From contig CAIKEH010000043.1 in assembly GCA_903826405.1 (NCBI GenBank), forward strand, positions 38,093 to 102,092: a stretch of 64,000 nt of DNA. Reading direction: 5' to 3'. Of the stretch, positions 33,602-42,656 are shown piece after piece (within the stretch, counting starts at the first letter, position 1; every line of letters begins with the position of its first letter). The notes below the pieces were generated by a model, which was not told where the DNA came from, did no database searches, and was given only the letters and a program-made list of their open reading frames with translations. Origin of the DNA: an uncultured bacterium. GTDB taxonomy: Bacteria; Bacteroidota; Bacteroidia; Chitinophagales; Chitinophagaceae. The position numbers and the translations under genes were made by a program.

Positions 33602-35788
33602 ATGAGCTTCCGGAGCATCATCCGATCCTGGTTACCCAGGACACTTGGCGGCAAATGCCTGCTGGGGCTAGGTCTTGGACTGGCAACTGCATTGACATTT
33701 AAAGAGTACTGCCACTACCTTGATCCCATGGGATCCATATTCATACGTGCATCCCAGATCGTGGTCATGCCTTATATGATCTTTGAGCTGCTCTGCTCAC
33801 TGGGTGAATTGAGCGACAGATCATTGAAAGCACTGTTGCGAACCGGAGGTGTCGTCTTTCTATCCATGTTGGCCATTGGTATCGCTGCCAATTTGTTTCT
33901 TCCCACTTTGCTCCCATCCATTCGCAGCTCAGCATTCTACAATCCCAGTATAATGGAGATGCCACCGGATCCTGATATCCTGGGCACCTATTTGCCGTAT
34001 AATATTTACACTGCCATGGCGCAGGATAATTTCCCGGCCGTAGTTCTTTTCACCGCTATACTGGGGATCGTACTACAGTCTTTACCGGGCAAACAATCCC
34101 TGCTCACAAGCGCCTCACAACTACGCAAGTTATTCTCTAACTTGAATAAACTGGTTGTGAAGCTCACTCCTTATGGCGTATTTGCATTGAGTGCGGTTTC
34201 CCTTTCCAGCCTCGACAGATCTGAATTACTGCGCATGCATGCGATGCCGGTCATCGCTGCCACTGGGGTCATATTGGTCATTACCATGGTGATCGGACTG
34301 ATCAACAGTTTGACTCCATTCAGTTTGAAAGAAATCTGGGGTGTTTTACGTGGACCATTGACCATCACCGCCAGCAGTGCCAACCTGATCATAGCATTGC
34401 CTTTGCTCATCGAATCCATCAAAGAACTTCTCGCGAACAGATCAGGGCACCAAAAATCCGACGCGCTGGAAGATGCCTCCGAGCAAGTGAGTGCACTTAT
34501 CCCGGCGGGTTTCGTCCTGCCCAATTTGGGCCAAGTCTTTCTGCTTGTATTCCTGCCTTTCCTTGCCTGGTACACGGATAAACCCATGAAGTCGATGGAG
34601 ATCATCAACATGATGATCACCAGTATCGCCTCGGTGGTCGGTGGTATAAGAATGGCCATCCAGCAGGGGATCCTTCATCTATCCATGCCTCGCGACCTCA
34701 TCAACATCTTTGTGCTGAACAGCGAATGGACATATCGACTGGAAAAATCACTCTCTCTTATCGGTCTGCTGATGTTGGCATTCATTGTAATCAGCAAGAC
34801 GACCGGAAAACTCAGCATCCGACCAGCAAGACTGGCAACGACTATCTTTTTAGTCCTGGCCATGGCAGTAGTCTTCAAATGGAGTATCCCGAAACTACTG
34901 ACGAAAACATTGGAAGGAACGTATACGAACGACAAAGTCCTGATGAGCCTGCGTCCCATAGTGGATAGTGTGAAATCGGTACATCTGGCATATGATCTTT
35001 ATGAAAAAGGGGAAGAAACCCTGGCGGCGATACCTTCCAGGTCAACATCACTCGACAGTATTCGTGCACATGGAGTTTTGCGTGTGGCCATCAGAACGGA
35101 TGCCATCCCTTGGGCGTATAAGAATGCTGATGGACAGATCGTCGGGTATGATATGGACATGATCCAGTCCCTTGCACAATCCCTGGACGTGGATCTGGAA
35201 CTGGTGACGGCCCCCAAGTCCATGATGGAAAAATTGATCTCCACCCAAAAAGTGGATATAGCCGTTGGAGGGTTCATAGCCTTGCCTGATCGCGCTTCCA
35301 AATTCAACACGAGTCAGGGATACCAGCAGATCCACTTGGCACTGGTGGTCAATGACGACAAGGTGAGGGATGTCCAGGATCTGCAAAATCGGAAAGACAA
35401 AAGGCCCGTAGTCATTGCCTACACCGAACCTCGCCCTCCGCCCGCTGACATACAGTATCAGATTTCCAAATTGCTCGGTGAGCCTGGTCCTTCCGTACCC
35501 GTGGTCTTTCGGCAGATAAGCGGTCGAAACAGTCTACTTGACCACGACAATGACAGTACCTGGGATGCATTGCTGACCACCGCCGAAGGTGGGGCAGCTT
35601 GGGCGGTCATCCACCCTCAAATGACCATGTTGCCGGTTTTCCGAAAAGAGCTTCCCTCCTCACTGATCATCGTGATAGCAAGCGATGAACGCGCACTGTC
35701 GGAATACATCGATAGCTGGATCGGCATGAAGAAAGCACAAGATCTATTCGAAAAACTGTACCATCATTGGGTGATGGCGGAGAGGTGA
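33602..35788 (+). CDS. Cation:dicarboxylate symporter fused to an extracellular solute-binding domain
   Basis: 728 aa. Residues 1-400 are an SDF-family membrane transporter (about eight TM helices; HP1-like TITASSANLIIALP, then a PAGFVLPNLGQ TM segment) with weaker HP2 motifs than the classical DctA gene at 19545. After a helix near 410-430 and a linker, residues 490-728 form a periplasmic type-II solute-binding domain (SBP_bac_3): LRVAIRTDAIPWAYKNADGQIVGYDMDMI (start of family), QDLQNRKDKRPVVIAY and ALLTTAEGGAAWAVIH. The domain should present substrate, probably an amino acid or dicarboxylate, to the symporter. A rare arrangement, also seen in some other bacteria. Confidence 0.85.
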   Translation: MSFRSIIRSWLPRTLGGKCLLGLGLGLATALTFKEYCHYLDPMGSIFIRASQIVVMPYMIFELLCSLGELSDRSLKALLRTGGVVFLSMLAIGIAANLFLPTLLPSIRSSAFYNPSIMEMPPDPDILGTYLPYNIYTAMAQDNFPAVVLFTAILGIVLQSLPGKQSLLTSASQLRKLFSNLNKLVVKLTPYGVFALSAVSLSSLDRSELLRMHAMPVIAATGVILVITMVIGLINSLTPFSLKEIWGVLRGPLTITASSANLIIALPLLIESIKELLANRSGHQKSDALEDASEQVSALIPAGFVLPNLGQVFLLVFLPFLAWYTDKPMKSMEIINMMITSIASVVGGIRMAIQQGILHLSMPRDLINIFVLNSEWTYRLEKSLSLIGLLMLAFIVISKTTGKLSIRPARLATTIFLVLAMAVVFKWSIPKLLTKTLEGTYTNDKVLMSLRPIVDSVKSVHLAYDLYEKGEETLAAIPSRSTSLDSIRAHGVLRVAIRTDAIPWAYKNADGQIVGYDMDMIQSLAQSLDVDLELVTAPKSMMEKLISTQKVDIAVGGFIALPDRASKFNTSQGYQQIHLALVVNDDKVRDVQDLQNRKDKRPVVIAYTEPRPPPADIQYQISKLLGEPGPSVPVVFRQISGRNSLLDHDNDSTWDALLTTAEGGAAWAVIHPQMTMLPVFRKELPSSLIIVIASDERALSEYIDSWIGMKKAQDLFEKLYHHWVMAER

Positions 35789-35842
35789 TCAACAATTTGA
35801 CATCATAACCAGATGGCCTCATGGCCAATCCCCTCACTTTTC

Positions 35843-36577
35843 TCAACGATCTCTGAAGATCGTCTCCCCTTTAACCAACCAGGATATGCCGAAACCCTCA
35901 ACGGCCAAGGTTTCCATCCAAAAGGTCAGGTGATAGCGACTGAAGATGTCGTCGGATAAAATACCTGCTGCATTCAGAGCTATAGCCGCCAAAGCGATCA
36001 TCATCAGTATTCCGCAAGTTCGGTAAACGCGGTTCCTCATGATTTTTCCTCTGGTTCGCAAAGGTCCGGGCTTATCCGATTTCGTGAAAAGAAAGAGCGA
36101 CATGAACGCAAGACATCCCAGGAAGAGTGCAGCAGAAAAATAATGGACCCATACCCGCAGACCGGATCCGGCTATAACCGTCACCGCATATCGTTTTTCC
36201 CTATCGCAGCAAACATCGGTTATGTTGCCGGTTGGGAACAACAATAAACAAATGGCGAAGATCCCCGCAACCGATGACAGATACAAATCAATGGGCTCCT
36301 TCCCTTTATATACCAGCAGGAAAATGGCCAGCAGACTGACCACTATGATGAAAAGAGTTCCGGAACGGGTATAATAATAGTGACTGATGGAGTCCAGCGG
36401 AGCACGATGACCACTGAACAAGAACAGGGAGATGAATAGCAGTATGGGAAGAGACATACCCAGGATGCCGACAAGTTTGCGGAGGGCTGCCTGATGTGTG
36501 ATCAATATGTCGTCCGGTAGGAGGTTGTCCTGATCGGTAAAATTGTCGGCGGGGACGTCACGGATCGAATGCTTCAT
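35843..36577 (-). CDS. Multi-spanning membrane protein (DUF998-like)
   Basis: 244 aa with about six TM helices: 35-55 (LVGILGMSLPILLFISLFLF), 70-95 (LFIIVVSLLAIFLLVY), 100-125 and further ones to residue 240. It contains SISHYYYTRSG and CCDREKRYAVTVIAG. The order of helices with an N-terminal cytoplasmic acidic tail is DUF998-like, but the match is not strong. It converges with the symporter-SBP fusion. Function unknown. Confidence 0.6.
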   Translation of the reverse strand: MKHSIRDVPADNFTDQDNLLPDDILITHQAALRKLVGILGMSLPILLFISLFLFSGHRAPLDSISHYYYTRSGTLFIIVVSLLAIFLLVYKGKEPIDLYLSSVAGIFAICLLLFPTGNITDVCCDREKRYAVTVIAGSGLRVWVHYFSAALFLGCLAFMSLFLFTKSDKPGPLRTRGKIMRNRVYRTCGILMMIALAAIALNAAGILSDDIFSRYHLTFWMETLAVEGFGISWLVKGETIFRDR

Positions 36578-36714
36578 GGTGTCCAGGTTTCATAAGTGCA
36601 AAGATTAAAGTTCAAGATTCATGAGGTGAATCTGTCGAAAAGCCTTGCACAAAACCGTAGCGAAATAAAGTTCCCGCCTTTGGTTAAAAACCCGAAATCT
36701 GATAAGATGACAGA

Positions 36715-39700
36715 TCAATCTTTATCTTCTTCCTCTTTGGACTCATCCAATTGATCCCCGTTTTTTGAACGCCGAACCTGCACTTTGGGATTCTTCTGTG
36801 TACCGGTTACTGTGAAGGGGATGCCGAAAATGCCGAAGGGGGGCAAGCCGAGTCGACCGGAAAGGTTGAGTTTGCCGTCGAGGCTCACCTGACCTTCGAA
36901 GCGAGGACGGAATCCGGCGACTTTCATCTTTACCCTTTCGATGGTCATGATGTTGTTTTCGATCCGGGATTGGATATCCACCTTCGATATATCAGGATCC
37001 CGGATGGCATCTCGTCCTGTACTGCTGCTGACGGCATTCATGAGTTTGAAGCCTTTCATCTTTACCTTTTTCACACTGAGCACTCCTGCACCCTTTATGG
37101 ACGGATATACGGGCAGCATCCCCACGTCCAGCTTTCCGGAAAGTTTGTAGTTGATGGATATGATACCTTCTGCACTTGAAGCAGATGGAACGAGATCCCT
37201 GAAAAGTTGGATCTCCTTGTAAGCTTTCTTCACATCGAAATCTTGAGCCTCGATGCGGTAATCGAAAGTGGCTTTTCGAGGGCTGATGCCGGTGTATTTC
37301 CCATCCATGGACACCGTGGTACCAACGACTCCGAAATGGGTTTCCTGCATTTTCAAAGTTCTATCTTTCAGGTTCAGTTGTCCGACGAGGTCGTTCAACA
37401 TCAACCCTTCGTAGTCCGTCTTCTTCACCGAGGCGTTGATGTTCAGGTCCACATCAGCAGGCAGAACGACCACGCCTTTTTGCTTGGAGGAATTGGACTG
37501 AGGTGTTTTGCTCTTCCCATTTCCGGCTAAAGCGGTGAACTCATCCACCACAATCCGGTTGCTGTTCAGGTCGAATGTGCCCCGGAGCGGATATTCCTCC
37601 CGAGTGATATAGCTGATCAAATGGTCGAGTTTGCCATGTACCGTAAGGTCTGAACTCCCGTAACGGGCGATAAAATTGTCGAATATCATATTGTCCTGAT
37701 CGAAGTGGAAAGCACCTTCTTTAACCTGTAATGGTTTCGGGAAAGCGTTCGTTGCCAGTTCGATGTCCTTGACCACGAGTGTGCCTTTGTTGTAAAGTCG
37801 GGAGTAACGACCGGCCTCAGCATCCCGGCGTGACCCTTTCATGATGAGATCCGTCTTGATGATCCCTTGCAGATCATGATCTCCAAGGTCAAAGACCCTG
37901 CTGATCTTGCCGAGGTCGATTTGTCCATTTGAGGCAACATCGTATTTGATGTCGTCAAGGTTCTTCACATCCGCTTTGAGCATGAACGATTTTCCCTCGA
38001 AGATGAAATAAACCGGCTTCAGATTCACGTCGAATGCACGAAGGTCACTGGTCTTGTTCTCCAGAGTGGCGTCAATGTCGATCTTCTCCATCGGTCTAGG
38101 ATAATAAGGAGTCTGGACGCTGCCATTGTCCATTCTGAGGTGGGCGGTGGCGATGGGATAGGTCTTTTTCTCCGGAAGATATCTTCCCTTTGCCTTCACA
38201 TCTATATCCAGATCTCCAGAAACTTTGATGCCCTTAAGTGGATAAATTTTTTGTACGTCGGATAAATGGACCACGGACCTGATACTTGCATCCATTGGTG
38301 AACGGCCAAGATCAGCTACGTGCAGGTGCCCGCGAATGAAATTGGTGAGGAATTTGGCATTCAGGGTGTCTATGTCAATCGCGATATGCCGGTACTGATT
38401 GTCCCGACAAACCGCCTTCAGTTCGAATCCAAGTTCATTCACCGGTGCGGGCAGAGTGGACATATGAAAATAACCATTTCGCAATGATGATCGCAGGTTG
38501 AATGAGGGGATACTGGTGATGACCGTATCGAACCGACTGCGCGAACTGCTTTGCACTACACCAGTAGCATATTTGCCTTCAACAGTACCATTCAGGCTGA
38601 TCCGGCCTTTCACTTCAAAAGAACTAAAGCCAAGTGCCCGCTGCCACTTCTCCAAGTCAAGATCGGCGTTGACCATAGCTTTGATATCAGGTTCACTGAG
38701 ACCTTTCCATTTTGCGGAACATCGGAAATAGTCCTGCCCCATGTTTAATCCCAAGGTGTCGATGGCCACCATAAGTTTATTCTGGTCCATATCCGACATT
38801 TCAGTCTTCAGATCAAGAAATAGATTACTGATGGGCACCGGCGACTTATCATGTGTTATACTTCCATTTCTGATGTTAAGATCAGCAAAAAGGGAAGGCA
38901 TGGACTGGCCGGGGATCTGATCGCCTTTCATATGAGCGTTCATCGTGAACGTTCCACTCGCGTCGGTCTTTTCCGCCCACGGCATGAGTTCTGGGGGGAA
39001 TGCGGTGAGCACACTTTTCAATGGTGCATCACGGGCGGAAAGCGTCAGGTCCATTCGGTTACCCTGTTTCAAAAAGTCTATACTTCCCTGGAACTGAAGA
39101 GGAAGATCATTGAACTTGAGCGCTGTTTTTTCGAATTGCAGAGATAGGGAGCGGGTGTTGATGCGCGTGAGCAGGTCCGCGTCCATTTTTTTTGACTGAA
39201 TGAATGGCTGTCCAGCATAAGCCAGATCAAGCGAGTCAATATGCAGTGCCGATGAAAGTTCAAAGACGGCTTGGGACATGTCCCCCTTCCCGGAATAGTT
39301 GAAGCCTCGAGCATGTACGAACATCGGCATGGACCGGTCATCGAAGGTCAGATCGCATTGTTCAAGGCTTATCGCTTCTATGCGGAATGATGCCATGCTG
39401 CTGTCGGCACTTTCAGTCTTTACTTTCTGTTCCTTGGCTTGGTAGACATTGTAGTTGGGCCGCCCCTGCTCATCTACAAGCACCCGGATATCCCCGCCGG
39501 TCAGGTACACCTTTTCAATCGACAGACTCTTTGACAGGATGGAAGTCAGGTCCAGCCCAAGCGAAAGTTCCCGGGCAGCCAACAAGGTATCCTTCTCAAA
39601 GGGTCTGGAGCCTTTCAGGGAAAAATCGTGTAACGTCAGTGTGAGTGCGGGGAAATGCTTGAAAAAAGAAAGCCGAGCCTTGGAGAAATCCAATTCAGCA

Positions 39701-39852
39701 TCTATGCTTTTGTTCGCCCATCCTTTGACTTTTTCGGCCACCACACCAGGGAAAAGCAGAGGAAGAACGACCATCAGCAGGAGAATACCAAGCATGGTTA
39801 GCCCGGTGTATCTGAGCACCCGAAGGATCGATGGAATGAATAAACTGGCCAT
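36715..39852 (-). CDS. AsmA family protein
   Basis: 1045 aa. A short cytoplasmic N-terminus and one TM helix (LTMLGILLLMVVLPLLF, 17-33) precede a very long periplasmic beta-strand-rich region with AsmA/TamB/VPS13-like repeats; DLNIRNGSITHDKSP, LTVHGKLDHLI and the C-terminal KLNLSGRLGLPPFGIFGIPFTVTGTQKNP are typical. The tail is acidic and low-complexity (DQLDESKEEEDKD). Such proteins are thought to bridge the periplasm and move phospholipids to the outer membrane. Bacteroidota carry several such paralogues. A TATTTTTG match lies just before the ATG at 39867-39860. Confidence 0.88.
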   Translation of the reverse strand: MASLFIPSILRVLRYTGLTMLGILLLMVVLPLLFPGVVAEKVKGWANKSIDAELDFSKARLSFFKHFPALTLTLHDFSLKGSRPFEKDTLLAARELSLGLDLTSILSKSLSIEKVYLTGGDIRVLVDEQGRPNYNVYQAKEQKVKTESADSSMASFRIEAISLEQCDLTFDDRSMPMFVHARGFNYSGKGDMSQAVFELSSALHIDSLDLAYAGQPFIQSKKMDADLLTRINTRSLSLQFEKTALKFNDLPLQFQGSIDFLKQGNRMDLTLSARDAPLKSVLTAFPPELMPWAEKTDASGTFTMNAHMKGDQIPGQSMPSLFADLNIRNGSITHDKSPVPISNLFLDLKTEMSDMDQNKLMVAIDTLGLNMGQDYFRCSAKWKGLSEPDIKAMVNADLDLEKWQRALGFSSFEVKGRISLNGTVEGKYATGVVQSSSRSRFDTVITSIPSFNLRSSLRNGYFHMSTLPAPVNELGFELKAVCRDNQYRHIAIDIDTLNAKFLTNFIRGHLHVADLGRSPMDASIRSVVHLSDVQKIYPLKGIKVSGDLDIDVKAKGRYLPEKKTYPIATAHLRMDNGSVQTPYYPRPMEKIDIDATLENKTSDLRAFDVNLKPVYFIFEGKSFMLKADVKNLDDIKYDVASNGQIDLGKISRVFDLGDHDLQGIIKTDLIMKGSRRDAEAGRYSRLYNKGTLVVKDIELATNAFPKPLQVKEGAFHFDQDNMIFDNFIARYGSSDLTVHGKLDHLISYITREEYPLRGTFDLNSNRIVVDEFTALAGNGKSKTPQSNSSKQKGVVVLPADVDLNINASVKKTDYEGLMLNDLVGQLNLKDRTLKMQETHFGVVGTTVSMDGKYTGISPRKATFDYRIEAQDFDVKKAYKEIQLFRDLVPSASSAEGIISINYKLSGKLDVGMLPVYPSIKGAGVLSVKKVKMKGFKLMNAVSSSTGRDAIRDPDISKVDIQSRIENNIMTIERVKMKVAGFRPRFEGQVSLDGKLNLSGRLGLPPFGIFGIPFTVTGTQKNPKVQVRRSKNGDQLDESKEEEDKD

Positions 39853-40405
39853 GTTCCGGCAAAAATATCGTCCGATGCATCAGTTTGTTCCGCATCGGGA
39901 GTTATGGATGAGGTTCGTGAATACTTACTGCTTCTGAATGAGGGTTAGGGATCGACAGGGTTTCAATTTACGACAGTGCGGTGTCCTGTACAAGTTTGTT
40001 AACGAAAGCATGCAGGATGATCCCTTGGGAGGTATCACCTTATTTCGAGGTGTTGTCTTTCAGCGGAATGGCAGATCCTGCCCGAATTTCAGACATCGGA
40101 GATCACTTTTTGCAATGATGTACCTGCCCGTTCGTCCATCCTTCAAGTTGCGAACATGTCCATTGGGTTCAGCGCTGGCGGAAACGGGATCATCCTGTAA
40201 AATGGGATCAACGCAATTTGTTCATGGACAGGATTCCGATTATCGGATGCAAGAAATCCAGAGAGAGTTCCAATAATCTACTGGGCTTTTACAAAAGCAA
40301 TGATATTCTGTGGAGATCCAAAATCAGGCTAGAAGGACCTGAAATCATCTTTCGGCAACACTTTCACAAAGTTGCGAGACAACAAGAATCGATGGTGGCC
40401 TTGGG
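39853..40405. other. Intergenic, no gene seen
   Basis: About 550 bp with stop codons in all frames at short intervals on both strands. I find no protein motif; some 30-50-codon pieces look coding in base use (for example near 40050-40250), so it may be a decayed gene. Confidence 0.4.
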
Positions 40406-40873
40406 TCATTTGACCAAAGGGAGGGAACTGTTCCATATGTCCCTGTGCATTTTCCAGTTCCCATCTTCTTTTTTCCAATACACGATATATTTACCGACAT
40501 CCGCCTGCAGACCATCGGCTGTGGTCAGGAAGTACTTACCTACTTCCACGGCACTATTCCCAAAAGACTCCACTTCGAAGGTCTCGAGTCTGGCTTTTTT
40601 CACACCTGATTCGAAGAATGCCTTCCAGGTACTGGTTATGTTGGCGCTCCCCTGAATGGGTTCACCATTGGGTGGCAAGAGCATGGCGCCTGATGTATAC
40701 ATGACCGAAACGGGTGCACCGCCTTTTGCATACAAATCGCAGAATTTCAGGTTTGCCGATAGGATCTCGGCTCTTATCGCGGGATCGGTGGACTGGGCCA
40801 TGACTCCGGGAATGCCAAACAGGCAGCAGAAGAACAACATGGGTAAAATAAGACCTGACTTGGGAACTTGCAT
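40406..40873 (-). CDS. Exported NTF2-like (SnoaL/DUF4440-type) protein
   Basis: 155 aa from ATG 40873, which gives the signal peptide (LILPMLFFCCLFGIPGVMAQ); an upstream M at 40930 also exists. The mature part is one NTF2-like barrel: IRAEILSANLKFCDLYAKGG, VSVMYTSGAMLLPPNGEPI, STWKAFFESGV and the closing IVYWKKEDGNWKMHRDIWN. Family members range from ketosteroid-isomerase-like enzymes to non-catalytic ligand binders, so function is not assigned. Paralogous in fold to the protein at 18907, though the sequences are not close. Confidence 0.8.
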   Translation of the reverse strand: MQVPKSGLILPMLFFCCLFGIPGVMAQSTDPAIRAEILSANLKFCDLYAKGGAPVSVMYTSGAMLLPPNGEPIQGSANITSTWKAFFESGVKKARLETFEVESFGNSAVEVGKYFLTTADGLQADVGKYIVYWKKEDGNWKMHRDIWNSSLPLVK

Positions 40874-41018
40874 GTTCTTTGATTTAAGCTTATGAGAAAA
40901 TGTCATTTCTTTTAAATTAGGCCAACTCATTGAAGCAATGAGACTGAATACTTGCTTTATTTCTTCACAAACATTGACGTCCTTGATGCTTCAACCTGCG
41001 TTTGTCGAACAGGATCAT

Positions 41019-42596
41019 TCAACAACTCTTGTATGCCATCACCGTGCCTTGCTCCAATCCCGCTTCAATGCGTTTTGCCGAAGCCGTGACAGAGAGCCCG
41101 CCCAGGTTCGTACACCGAAGCGTGTGATCGATCCGATCTCCTACTACCTTCATGGTCTGGATGACTTCATCAAGTGGAATGAGGTATTCGTAATCTGAGA
41201 GGGCCATGTTGGCGCTGGAGATGGCATTCGTGGCGGCCATTACATTTCTTCCCAGGCAAGGGGCTTCCACCCTGTTGCCTATGGGATCGCAGATGATGCC
41301 GAGCGAATTCTGAAGCGCAAGCGAAGAGGCGGCTATGGATTGTTGTAATGTCCCTCCTTTCAAACCTACGATGCCCGCTGCGGCCATCCCGCCACCGGAG
41401 CCGGTCTCGGCCATGCATCCTCCTACCTCCGCTGCGAAGGTTGCATGTGCGGCGATGAAGACGCCGATCAATCCGGCGGATAGCATCGCTTTCACCATGT
41501 CTTCTTCAGGCAAACCCATTTCATGTGCCGTACCGAAGATGGCGCCGGGCAGGGCGCCGCAGGAACCCGCCGTGGGAGCAGCGACGATGACACCCATGGA
41601 ACTTTTCACCTCCATGATGGACGACACATACATGATGACCCTGTTGTTGACATCGCCTTTGATCAGGTTTCCGGCGAGCATCTGCTCCCTGAAGCGCGGA
41701 GATTGACTTCCCAGGATGCGGTCTTCATATTTTGTGCCCTTTAAACCAGTCTCTATGGCATTTCCCATGATGCGGATGATGTCACGCATCTTTTCAAATA
41801 CTTCGACCGAACTGATGTTGCCTCTTGCAGACTCATAGTCCAAGGCCAGTTCCCACAGTTCTTTCCCCTTGTCCTCATTATACACCATCATATCATGACA
41901 GGTAATGAAAGGCACGGCAAGTCCCTTTCTGGAACGGATAGGCAGAACCGGTTCTAAGAATTTGATGCTGGTCACCTGGTCCATAGCCATGAGCTCTTGA
42001 CGGAGTATCTCATCGGGTTTCTCCTGTGACCTGATCTCGATGAAAGGATTGGGGCCGGGATGGTGAATGATCTCGTCGAACCGGAATGAAGAGTTCAGAA
42101 AGGACATCACCCGGTCATGGTCCGAGCAATAAACGAGTGTCTCATAATAGTCACCCATCATGAATACTTCAGAACCATCGATCTCGATCACTTCTATCAT
42201 ACCACCTCCGGTAGAAAGTGCAGTAAGGGTATGTGATCCTAAGTCATTGGTCAAAGTGAATTTGTATGTATTGGGATGTTCCGCCTGAATGTCGCGGATT
42301 TCGATGGCAACCTCGATACCGGCCGTAGCCAGATGTTTCTCGGCTTCAGGCAGCCTTTCATCATAGGCTTCCCAACCCAGGAAACCTCCAAAAAGCCCCA
42401 TGTCTGATCCCTGACCTTTATGTGTGGTGGCCAATGAGCCATTGGGATCGAATTCGATGAGTATGTTTTTCAGGGAACCATCCATCAGATCACGACATAT
42501 CCTGGCTATGCGCAGAGAGGCCGCACAATGAGAACTCGAAGGGCCTCGCATCACCGGGCCGATGACGTCATTGAAGATGCTGGGATAATGTGCCAT
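41019..42596 (-). CDS. sdaA: L-serine ammonia-lyase (iron-sulfur L-serine dehydratase), single chain
   Basis: 525 aa, combining the beta domain (N-terminal, GPSSSHCAASLRIARICRD with the S-x-H-x2 signature near residue 20) and alpha domain (PTAGSCGALPGAIFGTA, near residue 340) of the SdaA type. Three cysteines suited to ligate the [4Fe-4S] cluster lie in the alpha domain: SCGALPG, CMAETGSGGG and CDPIGNRVEAPCLGRN. The enzyme deaminates L-serine to pyruvate and ammonia. Usual length for the single-chain bacterial form. It is a separate leftward unit. Confidence 0.95.
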   Translation of the reverse strand: MAHYPSIFNDVIGPVMRGPSSSHCAASLRIARICRDLMDGSLKNILIEFDPNGSLATTHKGQGSDMGLFGGFLGWEAYDERLPEAEKHLATAGIEVAIEIRDIQAEHPNTYKFTLTNDLGSHTLTALSTGGGMIEVIEIDGSEVFMMGDYYETLVYCSDHDRVMSFLNSSFRFDEIIHHPGPNPFIEIRSQEKPDEILRQELMAMDQVTSIKFLEPVLPIRSRKGLAVPFITCHDMMVYNEDKGKELWELALDYESARGNISSVEVFEKMRDIIRIMGNAIETGLKGTKYEDRILGSQSPRFREQMLAGNLIKGDVNNRVIMYVSSIMEVKSSMGVIVAAPTAGSCGALPGAIFGTAHEMGLPEEDMVKAMLSAGLIGVFIAAHATFAAEVGGCMAETGSGGGMAAAGIVGLKGGTLQQSIAASSLALQNSLGIICDPIGNRVEAPCLGRNVMAATNAISSANMALSDYEYLIPLDEVIQTMKVVGDRIDHTLRCTNLGGLSVTASAKRIEAGLEQGTVMAYKSC

Positions 42597-42656
42597 TTTC
42601 GATCTTTTGTTATGCCCAATGAAAGTACAAATTAAACAGGCAATTCCTCCCTAAAA

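Noticed and set aside
39840-39867. TATTTTTG match just before the AsmA gene start as its promoter
   Set aside because: It would leave only a few bases between the promoter box and the ATG (leaderless transcript) and no -33 box is seen; possible but too weak to list separately.
36941-39937. Several plus-strand frames of 60-160 codons
   Set aside because: All are antisense to the AsmA family gene, with no signal peptide, motif or neighbour support.
41335-41744. Plus-strand frames over sdaA
   Set aside because: Antisense shadows of a strongly conserved enzyme.
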